Source of the DNA: Bos javanicus
Lineage: Eukaryota; Chordata; Mammalia; Artiodactyla; Bovidae
Assembly: GCF_032452875.1 (NCBI RefSeq)
Contig: NC_083878.1
Span: 41,559,378-41,623,377, forward strand
Direction of reading: 5' to 3'
DNA length: 64,000 nucleotides
Part shown: positions 45,097 through 57,861 of the stretch, in pieces
Position numbering within the stretch: position 1 is the first letter of the stretch
How the letters are laid out: the number at the start of each line of letters is the position of its first letter
Notes under the pieces: model-generated
The model's input: the letters and a program-made list of their open reading frames with translations, nothing else
Told to the model about the DNA's origin: nothing
The model's database searches: none
Position numbers and translations under genes: made by a program

Positions 45097-45534
45097 TCCT
45101 TGTGCTACACAATATCTCCCCATTAGTTATCAATTTTATACATTAGTATCAGTACAGTACAGCACAGGAAACTCCACTTAATGCACTGTGCTGCTGTGCT
45201 TAGTCAGTTGTGTCTGACTGTTTGCGACCCTGTGGACTGTAGCCCACCAGGCTCCTCTGTCCATGGGGATTCTCCAGGCAAAAATACTGGAGTGGGTTGC
45301 CATGCCCTCCTCCAGGGGATCTTCCCAACCCAGGGATTGAACCCAGGTCTCCCACACTGCAGCTTTGCAAGCAGATTCTTTTACCCTCTGAGCCACCATG
45401 AATGGGAAGAAAGTCCAAAAGAGAGGAGATATATGTGTGTGTATGGCTGATTCATTTTTCCATACAGCGGAAACTAACACAACATTGTAACACAGTTATA
45501 GCCAATAGAAGTAATTTAAGAAAAAGAAAAAAAA
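45097..45534 (+). mobile_element. L1 3' end with inverted 5' segment, split by a SINE
   Basis: Bases 45097-45150 look like antisense L1 3'-UTR (cattagttatcaattttatac). Bases 45151-45183 and 45401-45534 are sense L1 3' end (acagtacagcacaggaaact, gaagaaagtccaaaagagag, ggaaactaacacaacattg) with an A-rich tail. A perfect 10-base duplication, aagtggacct, flanks the unit at 45087-45096 and 45535-45544. Confidence 0.78.
45184..45400 (-). mobile_element. Bov-tA SINE nested in L1
   Basis: Antisense Bov-tA from gctgctgtgcttagtcag to the head motif ctctgagccaccat. About ten extra bases (agctttgcaag) lie within the head. Confidence 0.94.
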
Positions 45535-45544
45535 AAGTGGACCT

Positions 45545-46479
45545 CGCCTATGGCCTCTGCACCCCTGAAAGCTGAGTGTGCACTGAGCGTGGAAGAAAAG
45601 GGAGACACATACATGTGAAGACCCTCTGAGTGCAGGGGTGAGGACAGCAGGAGGTAGGTGTAAGGTTCCCCTCTTTTGTCAATTCAGGTACAGAACTCCA
45701 AGGAGCCCAAAGATTCTAAATTGACACTTGTACTTCTTGGTTTTTATTTATTAATCAAGATGTATTAATACAGTGTATTAATCAAGATTAATCAATAGAC
45801 TCTATTTCAGCCAACAGTTTATTAGATTGCCTTGTACTGTTAAAATATCTTGATATATTGTCTGTGGACTTTGTCTTCCTCCAAACCCTTCAAATGTTAG
45901 TAGTAACTCTTGCTCTGTGACTTCATTTCAAATAGGCATGTCCTTCTTTCTCCTTCATGTACAGGCAAACAGAGGGACAAAATACTGATGAATCAGCCAA
46001 ATCCTTTTATCCTAAGGTGGCTACTTTATGATCTGCTATCTAATTACCACTTCTGCAGCCTTTAGAGAAAATGTGATGAAGCGCTTTCCTCTTTGGCATC
46101 TTCAAAGGAGTCAGCAGTATGGTGTTTAAGTCTTAGAATGCTTAGATCCCTAGTGAGTCTTAGTACTTCCTTTATCCTCTCCACAAACTGCTTGGAGTTC
46201 TCCAGCTGGTGTGTGGGTACCCGTTTTTGATTTGCCCCTCAGAGAGGTCACATGATCTGAGCAATTTCTGTCAGTCTCCATGCCCCCCGGCCCCTTTTCC
46301 TCTGTCAACTTCCTAGTGTTCTTGCGCGCCACCACCTACATCTGGTGAGACAGTGAGGGTTCCTCTTCACAAATGTTGACTGGCTTCCTTTCTACCTTGT
46401 ATGAACTTACACCTTCTTCAAGTTTAGTGCAAGACTTCTATCTTCTTACAGAATACCCCCTGATGTCGTTGGAAAAAAG
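45545..46479. other. Unassigned interval
   Basis: No repeat family or exon recognised with confidence. Confidence 0.4.
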
Positions 46480-46690
46480 TTAGTTTGGACTCGCACAGAA
46501 CTGGATTTCAGTTCAATGTTTTGTTACATGCTGACTACTGTAAGTCACCTCGCATGGATCACTCAATCATTCAGAGCCTCAGTCTGCTTATACCTAAAGT
46601 AAACATGTATAAGACACCATTGCTGCATGTCTGTTGGGATGATTCAGTGATGTAATTGCTGTAAAGCCCCTGATGTACTTTTAGGTCATC
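46480..46690 (+). mobile_element. MIR SINE
   Basis: Sense MIR with recognisable cacagaactggatttcagtt, cattcagagcctcagtctgc and gtaaagcccctgatgtactt blocks. Confidence 0.8.
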
Positions 46691-46744
46691 TCTTCTGTTG
46701 ACTCAGTCAATGCAGACCCTTCTTCTTGTATGTGTCCATAATTT

Positions 46745-46932
46745 TCTTAAAAAATATTTATTTATTAGGCTGCACTGGATCTTAGTTGCAGCATGCAGGA
46801 TCTCGCTCTCTCTATCTCTTTTATTTTTTTTAGTTGTGGCATGTGGACTCTAGTGCCCCAACCAGGGACCCAACCCAGGCCCCCTGCGTTGGGAGTGCAG
46901 GGTCTGAGCCACTGGACCACCAGGGAGTTTTT
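46745..46932 (-). mobile_element. CHR-type (tRNA-derived) SINE
   Basis: It reads ttattaggctgcactggatc, cttagttgcagcatgcagga, then ccaaccagggacccaaccc. It ends in ccactggaccaccaggga, the complement of the tRNA-like head of cetartiodactyl CHR SINEs. It is the only member of this family in the window and is older than the Bov SINEs. Confidence 0.9.
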
Positions 46933-47020
46933 AAAACAAACGTCAGATAAGTTGGGACAACATGAAGACATGAGGCCATAAGAAAATCTAATACATTTGA
47001 GAAGGGGTTACCAAGTTTTT

Positions 47021-47218
47021 ATTTAGTTGCTAAGTCGTGTTCAACTCTTTTTCAACCCCAAGGATTGTAAACTGCCAGGCTCCTCTGTCCATGGGATTTC
47101 CCAGGCAAGAATACTGGAGTGGGTTGCCATTTTCTTCTTCGAGGGATCTTCCTGACCCAGGGATTGAACCCATGTCTCCCGCATTGAAGGCGGATTCTTT
47201 ACCACTGAGCCACCTACC
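47021..47218 (-). mobile_element. Bov-tA SINE
   Basis: Antisense Bov-tA ending in accactgagccacctacc. The short flanks ccaagttttta and ccagttttta suggest the target duplication. Confidence 0.94.
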
Positions 47219-47226
47219 AGTTTTTA

Positions 47227-48989
47227 GTGTCTGAATTTTAGAGTGTATATGCCACAGAGGTAGACTGAAATCAATCTGGGAGTTGACATTTTACATTAAA
47301 TGAAGAAATATGACCTACTGTGATTTCTTAGAATTCCTGAAGTGGGTCATGACTGAATCTTTATATCTTCTTTAGATAGAACATAATTAAACCTCTTAGA
47401 ACACCTCAGCTAATATATGCATGTTGATAACATGTTATCAGGGGATAACATGGAGATTTTCTTACAACCATGCAACAATTTAGTTACCAAAGCATGCTTG
47501 CCATCACAGCAGTGATGGGTTCTGAATAAATGAGCTATGTTCAACTCGGCATTATATTTTGAATCCAAGGTGACTATTACATGCTTAATTCTCATTTCTC
47601 CTCAAACTGAACAAACTCTTTCATAAATTTTTCCTTGGTCCTTGTGTTTCAAAATGGAAATTCATACCAATTTGGGATACTAATGCTCTAGCCACATACC
47701 AAGTTGGAATTTATCCAGGGTGCATGTGCTCCTTGTGAGAAAGAAGAAGGGAAGCTGCCAATCAAAAAACTAGTTGTAGGTTTGCAGGCAGAGACCAGAT
47801 TAGTGATAATTGCTGGCGTGGTTAGTGCTCAGCACAGTGCCCTGTATATAGATACACTCTAAAAATGCTGTTGGGTCCAGTCAAGTCTTCCATATTCCAG
47901 CTAAGAGCCCTCCTTTGAAGACATTTGCTTCAACCTAGAACTGGGAGAAAGGCAGCAGTATGGACAGTCTCCAATTAGCCAGAAGATTTTAATCTGCTTT
48001 GCAGAACTAATCGAATGGTTGTGCTTCCCCAGCGTTCACGTGAATTGCACCCTAGCTGGAGGTTAACGGACTAAACAATAGCAGCTGCAATTAAGTGGAT
48101 GTAAATGAATGTGATAGGCTAATTCTCACAAGGAGAACATCAATGTGTCAGTGTCAATGCACTGGTGCCTGCAATGAAAAAGGAGTTGACCGGGATGCAG
48201 GTGATACGTAGCAATTTTGTCAGGATGTGTAGGCTTCACTACTTGGGAAGTTCTTTGGCTATAGGCAGGAAGAATAAAAATAAGTGATGACAACAGTCCT
48301 CTTCTATATATGCTCTTGTGGGAGGGTAAAAAGGAAAATGCCACACGTTCACATCAATACATTTAAGGTATTATACCTCATGGTGTACCTTAACTATGAA
48401 ATAGATTGTTGGATATGGAGTTGAGTAAAACATAAATCTGCTTACAATAAGGAGAAGGACATTTTCATGACCTGGGAAGCTGAGACTTCAAAAGAGGACA
48501 GACTGTTCTGGTTTATTTCATATTTGGAAATGGAGACTGATCAACTGTAGAGGTTTAAGAGCTGCAGGGTTTCAGCAGAGCCTAGAAAGATAGAAGTTGT
48601 GGAGCAGTAGGGAAATTTGATTATTGCTTAGGTTCTGTTCTTCATCACTTTGATGATTTTAGGAAATGTCTATGTCTGTAGAAAAGAGTGTAGGGTCTTG
48701 GAGGAAATATGAAATCTGTAAAAGTTCCTGTCTATTCTTTTTGCTTAAAGTATCTACAAACATTCTGTGAGACGTTTGAGTGAGAAATATTATATGAATG
48801 CAATGAATATGCCTGAATCCCTGTCTCCTGCTCCTGGGTCGTCCCAAAGCAGCCCTGGAATATGCTGAGTGAGGCACAGTTCTGTGTCCACTCTTCCAGC
48901 AGGAGATGAGCCACCATCAACCTTTCCCCATAAATCTGCAGAGGGCATCCCTGGGTATACTAGCTCCCTGGGCCTTGATGGACCCGCTT
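47227..48989. other. Unassigned interval
   Basis: A weak MIR 3'-like stretch lies at about 47805-47870 (ctcagcacagtgccctgtat). The block 47930-48130 is less AT-rich, free of repeats, and contains a CAGCTG E-box and an NKX2-like ttaagtgg within about 20 bases of each other (near 48085-48100). No coding sequence is supported. Confidence 0.4.
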
Positions 48990-49006
48990 ACTGTCATAAT
49001 GCATAG

Positions 49007-49222
49007 GGCTTCCCTGCTGGCTCAGCAGTAAAGGATCTGCCTGCCAATGCAGAAGATGTGGGTTTGATCCCTGGGTCAGGAAGATTCCCTGGAAAAGGAA
49101 GTGGCAACCCACTCCAGTATTCTTGCCTGGAAAATCCCATGAGCAGAGGAGCCTGGAGGGCTACAGTCTATGGGATTGCAAAGAGTTGGACATGACCTAG
49201 TGACTGAACAACAACAGCAACA
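49007..49222 (+). mobile_element. Bov-tA SINE
   Basis: Complete sense Bov-tA ending in an (AAC)n-like tail. Flanked by actgtcataatgcatag (48990-49006) and actgttataatatatag (49223-49239), a 17-base duplication with three mismatches. Confidence 0.95.
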
Positions 49223-49239
49223 ACTGTTATAATATATAG

Positions 49240-50402
49240 CCTATCAAAAATTAAAAGATGGAGAAGAGTAGACCAGATATGTAAATGAAGAAAGATAATC
49301 ACCATATAATACATGAGATAAAAAAATCTTCTGTTGAAGACTCATTTCTCAGAAACAACTGAGTCATTATAATAAACCAAGGGAAATGGATCAACATTTT
49401 TAGATTGATAGAGAGAATGATTGAGAGAATGAAAAACAAAGCAAAACATTTATTATCTGGAAAAGGAAGGTGAATATATATATACACACACACCTATTTG
49501 TATAGTCTTTTATTGAAGAATATGTTCAGAGGATTTTTCAAAAGCATGGTCAGAGAAATCAAAGTTTTGAGAGTTGATGAACCCCAATGAAGACCCAAAT
49601 TACTTATACAATTTTGTTGTATAAACAATGAGTGAAGTGATTTGTAGTTTTGGACCTTAACTTTTATTACTTTTTAAATTTGTTGAATCGAAAACTGTAA
49701 GTTCTTATTTCTGCCAGGGTCAAACCTATAACTTTATCTATTTATCGAAATAAATGTTATTGGGAAAAGTTTGAACTGGAACAATTGAATCATAAGGAGT
49801 AAATACAAGTTCAAGTGCAGGTAAATTAGTAGCATAGCTGATTTAGATCAGTGTCCCAGTCCCGTGGTTTTGTAGACAAAGCCTCAAAGACAGATGAAAA
49901 TAATATGGATGACATTGTATTTAGCAGATTTAGGTAAATACATTACAGATATTACAAACTAGCGATTTCTTTCCAGCAGAGCAAGAGATGATATGATGAG
50001 TATCTAAGTTAGGCTCTCATGGCTTAATGATTTAAATGGAGTCAGTCCTTCTGGGGACATGAATTCTTTGAGGTTGTAATAGGGCCATTCTTATGAGCGG
50101 TAAAAGGGAAAACAGCAAAGCATTGTTAATAAGACCCTGTAAAACAAACAGCATGCTTTAAAAAGAAGGAAAAAACTAATACAATTATGTAAAGTTTAAA
50201 AATAAAATAAAATTTAAAAAAATAAATAAAATAAAATACTACTTGTAGAAGATAATCTAAAAAAAAAAAAATAGAGACATAAATTTGACTCCACTCAGAC
50301 AGATGACTAGCTTCATCTTCAGGTGGAAGGTAATGTCTTAGACATACCTGGTGTTATGCAAAAAATGTGGAGTTCAGGGAAATATTAATCTATTTTTCTA
50401 TT
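49240..50402. other. Unassigned AT-rich interval
   Basis: The A-rich stretch at about 50160-50275 (ctaatacaattatgtaaag followed by aataaaat repeats) may be the tail of a short L1 3' end. The rest is unrecognised. Confidence 0.4.
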
Positions 50403-50405
50403 ATT

Positions 50406-50530
50406 TGGGAAGATCCCCTGGAGAAGGGAAAGGCTACCCACTCCAGTATTCTAACCTGGAGAATTCCATGAACTGTATAGTCCATGGGGTCGCAAAGGGT
50501 AGGATAGAAATGAGCAACTTTCAGTTTCAC
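50406..50530 (+). mobile_element. Bov-tA SINE, 5' truncated
   Basis: It starts after the tRNA-like head at gggaagatcccctggagaag and ends at gagcaactttcagtttcac. Confidence 0.92.
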
Positions 50531-50784
50531 ACAGACATATTGTCACAGAAAGAATACATTCTCTATCTGTATAAATTGGGTAAAAATTTATCTGTGTTAG
50601 GCAAAAGGTAAGCTAGGAGGTGAGATAGAACTAAAAAGTTTTATGCCTTTCTTTTTTTTAAGTCAAAGAAATAACAGTCTAAATGATCAACTTGTAACCA
50701 TGCTGCTGCTGAAATTATGAAAAAAGAAAGAAGGGATAGAAGATATTTAAATGAATTTTGTTCTCTGACACTTGATAAACAATA

Positions 50785-51040
50785 AAGAGTATACTATTAC
50801 ATGTATAGCATAACTATAATTAAAGTAATGAATACTGTAAATATGCTAAGAGAGTATAGTTTAGGTGCGCTCATCATACACACACACAAAGGTGGTCACT
50901 ACGTGAGGAGACCTGTTCATTAGCATGATCATAGTCATGATCATGGTCCTCATTTCACTGGGTATATGCGTATCGAACCATCATGTTGTACAACTTAAAT
51001 CTGCACAGTTTTACTTAACAAACTCAAATAATAGAAAGGA
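50785..51040 (+). mobile_element. L1MA/MB-type LINE 3' end
   Basis: Recognisable in order: aatactgtaaatatgctaag, cacacaaaggtggtcactac, cattagcatgatcatagtc, atcatgttgtacaacttaaa. It has no obvious long A-tail. Confidence 0.82.
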
Positions 51041-51344
51041 ATGTGGTGTCTCTTTACTCTAATGTACTTCTCATAATTTCTTAACTTTAGAAACATCTCC
51101 GAGGAGTCAGTAGGGACTGAAAAGGCAGTTATTTATTCTAAAGTTATTGAAGGAGAAGGTGGTTCACTTACCTGAATTTATACAGTCATTGTGGATGGAA
51201 ATCCACAGATGGAAACCAGGTTTCATAGCATCGAATTCGATTCTTAAGAAATATGTGGACAGTCATATCTTTTGGCAAAAATGAAGTAAAATGTTTCTCT
51301 TGCATGGTGATCAAACTCATGTGAACTGTTTCCATTGAGTTTAG

Positions 51345-51500
51345 AACTACTCTACATACTTGATGTACATAATCCTACTTCGGTTGTAATATGTTAAATA
51401 TTATTATTCCCATTCTATAAATGAGTGAATTGTTCCTAGGAGAGAATAAGAGGCTTGCTAATGCTCTCCTAGCCCACGAGCAACTGGGGCCAGGATTCCT
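51345..51500 (-). mobile_element. MIR SINE
   Basis: Antisense MIR: ttattattcccattctataa, agaggcttgctaatgc and gggccaggattcctac blocks in the expected order. Confidence 0.82.
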
Positions 51501-51767
51501 ACAGGTGAACTAAAAAAAGTGTAATGAAATATACAATAGTAATTTACATACATTTTGAGACAGAAAACATTGCACTGAGTAATAGTGTTACCAGGAAATT
51601 TCTGCTAATTTTAAGATCATCAATATATAAATAGTTTCTTCACAGGGTTCTGGTCATTTGAAGTATTTTAGGTATTAAAGTGCAAATTTTGGTTGTGTCT
51701 GAAAATTGATCAGATACCTGAATCTTTCCCTCTTCTTGGGTCCACATACCAATTTGTATGTTAATAT

Positions 51768-51860
51768 GAGAAGAAGAAAGGAAGGAAGGAGAGAGGGAAG
51801 GAGGAAGGGAGGAAAAAAATTAAATAAATTGAGAGAAATAGAGAAAAAAGAAAAGCAATA
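51768..51860. repeat. GAAG-rich purine tract
   Basis: About 90 bases of nearly pure purine on the plus strand (gaag, gagg and aaag units, broken only by short AT patches). It is a candidate triplex-forming tract. Confidence 0.9.
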
Positions 51861-52128
51861 AAGAAAGATGCTTGAATCTGTAACTACTGTAAATGTTTGA
51901 AGGCTATTTCTAAATGTGGAAGCATATTGGTATACACACCAAGTATACACCTTTGTTAGTCTACTGTAGTTTGACAGGTGATACCTTAGTGTCGTCTAGA
52001 ACATACAACACTCTTTTTCAGATTCTCAGGATTCTGTGTCAACTGCTGCAGTGTACCAATCACTGACTTCTCTCTGTGTGGTGTGAGATTAATGAGAAAA
52101 GACAGGTTGCTTTTTTGCCTTTTTGTAT

Positions 52129-52340
52129 GGGGACTTCCTTGGTTGCTCAGATGGTAAAGAATCCGCCTGCAATGAGGGAGACCCACGTTCAACCCCTGGG
52201 TCAGGAAGATTCCCTGGAGAAGAGAATGGCTACCCACTCCAGTATTCTTGCCTGGAGAATTCCATGGACAGAGGAGCCTGGTGGGCTGCAGACCATGGAA
52301 TTGCAAAGGATCAGACCCGACTGAGTAACTAACACTTTCA
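52129..52340 (+). mobile_element. Bov-tA SINE
   Basis: Complete sense Bov-tA from gacttccttggttgctcag to actgagtaactaacactttc. It is the last Bov-family insertion before a gap of almost 9 kb. Confidence 0.94.
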
Positions 52341-55300
52341 ACCTTTACTTACAGAAGCCACCCAGCACATCTTCCCAATGGCCATTACCTTGACATTCAC
52401 TCTGATTCATGGAAAATATTTCAACATACAAGTAGGCATGCACAGGTTTGATATGAAGTTTGTGTATCCCATGTATGTGACAATGTCCAGTATGCATACT
52501 CATTCAGGGTGGAATCTACAGAACTGTGTTTCTATAACATTTTAAGTTGATAAACTCCACTGAAGTGAACTCAATCAAAAGTAGAAGCTCTTTCTAAAGG
52601 AGCAACAAAATATTTCTAAGGCAACCAGAGTAACTTTTCAGTAATCCTGTATGGAAAGAAAATAAATGCAGTCACAGTGTTTAATATCTTACTATACTAA
52701 AAGACAGTGAATACAATCATCCTGTCTTCTGCCCTGACCTCCTACCCCCATGATCTTTATTAGCTTTGTCCTGATAATCTGACCTTCCCAAGCTCTTCCC
52801 AGTTCTGACAGCCACATAAAACTCACAAACAGATAGGGAACCAGTGTAGCCTTTTCAGATTTAGGATCATGTTCAAGCTTATGAATCAGATTTTTCTATG
52901 TGTGGACATGACAACTATGGAAAAACTGTAATTTAGGACATATTCTCTTTATCCTTTTATGTTGAATTTCACTTTAATGTGATGCAAATGACAGTAAGAA
53001 ATACATTCAGTGAATGTTAAAGCCTTCCCATTAAAAATTCTGTATGCATTTTACATTCTAATTCATGTACAGTCAAAAACCCTGATAAAATCACAGTGCT
53101 GATTTGACTGCTGCACTTATCGTATTAATGAGGATACTTTATGCCTTTTGAAAATTGGGATATGGTCCATTATGTGATTGTAAATGATGTGATTGTATCA
53201 CATAAATTTGTTATTCAATCCCACCCCTCCCTCCAGTCAGCTCTGTATATAAGAAGATTCATTGGTGAGCCAGAATTGAGGCTGGAAAACTGAACTGCAA
53301 ATTAGACTTTTCTTTTGTCTTTATTTCCATTTATAGAAAAGCATATAATAGATACACATGTGTGTATATATTAGTATCTATAAGTATATATGTATGAATT
53401 TTTTCTTCTTATTATTTTTTAAATATCCCTAAAAACCACAGGGAAAAATGTACAAAGGAAGTCAAAGTTAAAAAAACAAAGTAGCCAGGTCTGCAGCTCC
53501 CTGAGATACATAGAGCTTCCCCCAACAGTCATGGCAATTCCCTCCACTTCTTAGCTGATTCTGGATTTCTATTGCTGGGAAATCTTCCCTTCTCTCATCT
53601 TAAAAGAACTGAAAGATTTGAGAGCAGTTCTTGGCCAAGGTTCCCTGATTTTGAGTTGCATTTGCATTCCTTTAAATATGTACTTCTCTTGCTATTGATT
53701 TATTTTTCTGTCCTGCCTGCCTAATTAGTCATCCTTACCCCCAGGAACACCCAGTGGGGGTGATCTGAGAACACAGAAGTCCTTTGGCTTCTCTCTGCCC
53801 CTGGACCTTCTGTTTTTGAATATGAAGCACAGATGTCTACCTTGGGAAAGGTCAAACAACTATTTTTTTCCTTCTGGCCATAAGTAAGGACACAGACACC
53901 TAACCTGACATCAACATCTCTAAAGTCCCCACAGAACAAATTAGAGCCCTGACTACAGAAGTGGCTTCAGAACTCTGATTAAAACAAAGGAGAGCCGCCC
54001 CCCACCCCCAAGCCTGTGGTAGGGTAACTCTCATACTTAATTGCCCCTTACTGGTGGTCCCTTGTCTTATCTTGTGATTACCCGAGAGAAGCCCACAGAC
54101 TGAGATGCCTTCTTCTTGCCCAAGCCATGGCACTTGTCAGCTGTTGCCTGTACTTCTGTGCTTCTTAAACATTACCTTTGCCTTGGGATTTCTGAGTGCC
54201 GGTAGGCTGGATCTTACTTTGTCTTTATCCTTCAAAAAAAATGTCTTCTGTTGCCTGGAACCTGGAGGCTGTGGTGATGCCCTTCACAATAGTGTGGAGT
54301 CCTTAGAGTTTGGAAATGCAAATGTCCAAGTTCCTTACACCCACTTGGCAATCTTCCATTTCTAACTTTTGTTCTTGATTATCTTGGAACTGGACATTTA
54401 GGCTTTATCAAGCTCTGCATTTTCTCAGAGCTCAGCTATTATGGATGAAATTGACTTTTTTTAAAAAAGATATATCTCTGTTATGCTATAACATCAAAAA
54501 TATTGTTCCATGTGTTCCCTCCCCTAACCCCATGGGAAAGGAGAGATGCCATAGGAAATAATTTGCATAGAAGAATATAAATATTATTATAAATTTTATT
54601 TTTTAAATGACTTATGGGAACAGATAAGGTGCTTGATTAAGATATACGAAGTTCATAAGGGGTCTTTCATGATGGGAGGTAGGTTTTTTACCTTATTTCA
54701 GATTCACTACCAATAAGAACTTTATACAGTCTTCTGGACAAAGCTTGCTACATCCTAATCTCTGCAAATCCACTTTGTTCTATTCACTGCTCTCCTTATT
54801 AATCAGTTCTACAGAGCTGTACCCTTCTCAGTCCTGTTACACACACTGCATTTTTATGCTTCTGTTACCAAGTGGCCTTTTCTATATTTTTGCTTTCAAT
54901 TACTCATAGCTTGGTCTATAGAGTAGAATACCATCACTGCCTACATTTAGGCAACAGCACGTTGTCATCTTGCTCCATATATTTTACTTCTATCTCTTTT
55001 AGGAGGAAGCTCATTTTGAGGAATCTTGGCTCTGCCTTTGGGGAGGAATCATTTACCTTCTTTTATTCGGGTTGAAATTTGTCTTTTCACTCCCTTTGTT
55101 AACAAAAATAAAAATCTTATTTATGTCTCCTCAGATCCTATTAGCTGAATTGCCTAATTGTTGTAGTTTTAATAAAGACCAAGTCATTTTCTTGCTTTCA
55201 ATCATTGCTGGTCTATTTTGTGGGTTCCATAATGCCACATTCATAAGTCTGCTTCCTTTCTTTGGGAAGCTTTTTCTGTTTCACACTGATGTGCAGCCTC

Positions 55301-56099
55301 AGATACGTGGTCCATTTCCCTTTCGGGCATAGGAAATATGGCTAAACGACCCCCCCTGTGAAAGAGCTGAGAGGAAGATATTAAGCCTCCCACTATTGCT
55401 CATCACCCTGGACTCTATGTCTAAGGCTCAGGGCAGCTTAGCATACTCAGTTCTATGTGAATTCACACTGATGTTTCTTGCTTCATCTTTTCCAGTGTCT
55501 TAAGAATTCCTTAGAATAAATTTCCCTATGTAAAGATAGATCTCCCCTTTTCTCTTTTGACAATGCTGAGTAAATCAGGGTGTGGAATATTACCCATGCA
55601 AGCCACTCTTGGAGAGGTATTGCTGGCGGAAGCCACGCTGTTCATATGCTATTCTATACCCAACTGTGGATAATAACAGAATTGATTTTACCTGAGGAAA
55701 GACAGAGGAACCTCGGGGCTGCTTCCTGCTTTATTTTGTTCTCAGGTTATTCTGCTCTGAATGGTAAGATCTCTCACTAGAATAGTGGGTCACATTTAGC
55801 TTTCTTTACGGCCAATCCCCTGTGGGGGAACTTCTGGCGTTGCACCGTGAGGTATTACTATTCTGTGTGTGTGTGCGTGTGTGTGATCAGGTGATAACAT
55901 GAATAAGCTTGTGTTTATAAGTCCCCATAAATAATTTTTTTAATTATTCTATTAAGAAAATAAATTTTAAGCTGGAGACTAAAACTTGGCATTTGGATCC
56001 TCTGAAATTTGGGTTTGAAGAAGACTATTCCACAATAAATTATTATATGACCACAAGTAAGTCAACCTGCATAAATTATAAGGACACTGATAAGAGCCA
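52341..56099. other. Repeat-poor interval, unassigned
   Basis: No ruminant SINE or LINE. Weak L2-like composition occurs around 54760-55060. TATA-like word gtatataag lies at about 53245 and a TG tract at 55863-55885. No frame with a recognisable domain was found. Confidence 0.4.
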
Positions 56100-56340
56100 C
56101 TATAAATTGAATGCTTAGTACTACTTATGCATTTCCAATTGCTCCATGCGTATTAATTCACTAGATTCTTACAATAACCCCTCTAGGTATATTTTATTAT
56201 TATACCTATTACACAGTTGTAGAAACTGAGGCATAGAAAGAGGTTATTTTCTTTGTTCAAGCCATAGGTGCTAAGTGGCAGAGCCAAGATTCAAATCAGG
56301 TGGCACTGACTCCAAAGCCTTGACTCTTTAATACTGCCCC
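56100..56340 (-). mobile_element. MIR SINE, near complete
   Basis: Antisense MIR: gaatgcttagtactacttat, cttacaataacccctctagg, gtagaaactgaggcatagaa and gcagagccaagattcaaat in order. Confidence 0.9.
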
Positions 56341-57174
56341 TTCCACCGCCTCGAGGGAACAATCTACAGTCTCTTATGTAGCAAGCATCTAGGCAGCAAG
56401 ATGCTTTATGAATAACTTGAGAAAATTCTGATGAAATAATATATATAATTGTAATGATTTCTTTGTAATTGTTTCAACTCTATTATCTCTTAATGTTAAA
56501 ATAGCAAGCAAGTGGTCCTGAATCACGTGGAGAATTCAGGAAAGTTAACATTAATGGTTGTTACTTTTTAAAAAATCCAAATCTGGTTTTGTTTGTTATA
56601 TGATTCCTCACTTGATTTCTTTCAGTTTACATCTCTGCCTCACTTTTTACTTTCTGTGGATGCTTACTGATGCTTGTATGAGGATAAGAAGGCATAGACC
56701 CTTGAGTGGATCTCTGGAAAGTGCAGAGAGAGAATCAACAAGAAGTCTCAGTTTCTGCCTGTGCTTAAAATGTGCACCACCACATGTGTGTCCCAGATCT
56801 GATCTTCACAGTTAGGCATTTTCGAAGGAAGATAGTGAAAGTGTAAGGGTCTGCCCTCACACCAGCTTTCTGGGCTTTGTTAACATCAGATCAGATTCTG
56901 CCCAGAGTTGGCGTGAACGTACTGGAGAATCCTGCATACACAAAGAATGAATTGGATGTCCTAGAATTTTGAAAGTTCAAGGAATATTTGATTTTATATA
57001 TTATCTATTACTTTCTGAAGATAGCTTGCTTCTATGTCATATGGAATTAAGAATAGGGAATGAAATGCTCCATTGATCTTGCACAAGTATTGCTAATTGA
57101 ATTGTATGAATAAGCATCAATTTGGTGATCAGGAATTACAAATCAGTGCAAGTTAGCCTCAATATCATAAACCT

Positions 57175-57190
57175 TTTGGGGGCCCCCAAA
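57175..57190. repeat. 16-base perfect palindrome
   Basis: tttgggggcccccaaa is its own reverse complement and contains five consecutive G followed by five C. Confidence 0.97.
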
Positions 57191-57640
57191 GCATTCTTTA
57201 TCTCTGACTCTAGTTCTGATCAAGTCTTCACTATTCAAGCCAAACATCAGATCAAGAATAAGTGGAGCCCCAAAGTCAAACCAGTCTATCAAAATAATTA
57301 TCTTTAATTAATATAATTATTGATCATGTAGTAGAAGTCACTGTCTAAAGGATATAAGGCTTTTAGGATTTCATGGGAATGCTTTACAACTTAATTATGT
57401 TTCCCTGGGAGATTAGAACATAATTCAATTTATTTTTCCCATGTGTTTCATCAATCATTGTGTGAATAGAAGGAATATCATAATCTCATTTCTATGTCAA
57501 TTCCTGCAGAATTTACAGAAGTCTTTTCAGTAGTATAGAGCTGATTATAGATCCTCCCACCTGGGATGATCCCCTACAGCACTGTGGCATTGGTGCCACA
57601 TTCTGTTGGTTTTGTAGTATGTGGTGAAGTCAGCTGCAAA

Positions 57641-57696
57641 AGGCATGGGGTTACTGTGTTCCAACTTTAGGCGTGGGATTACTGTGTTCCAACTTT
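57641..57696. repeat. 28-base tandem duplication
   Basis: Unit 1 (57641-57668) and unit 2 (57669-57696) differ at two positions only. The core is ttactgtgttccaactt. Confidence 0.95.
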
Positions 57697-57861
57697 CACA
57701 GCACACCCAATTGAGGCCTATGTAACCCTTCCTTCATAGATGTGTCAGGAAGTGTGTTCTTCTCTGGGTCTTGATTTCCTTATCCAAGGATGCAAAGGCT
57801 TCCTTCCACTTGCAATGCTCTAGTCTTGCTTGCAGTTTAGCTGTCTCTGTTTACAGTCGTG

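Larger units (their letters stand above)
56345..57855. other. Repeat-poor interval, unassigned
   Basis: Contains a 16-base perfect palindrome at 57175-57190 and a 28-base tandem duplication at 57641-57696. No gene is recognised. Confidence 0.4.

Noticed and set aside
53225..53275. TATA-like word gtatataag after a C-rich stretch, possible promoter
   Set aside because: There is no downstream exon, initiator or CpG island. Such words are frequent in AT-rich DNA.
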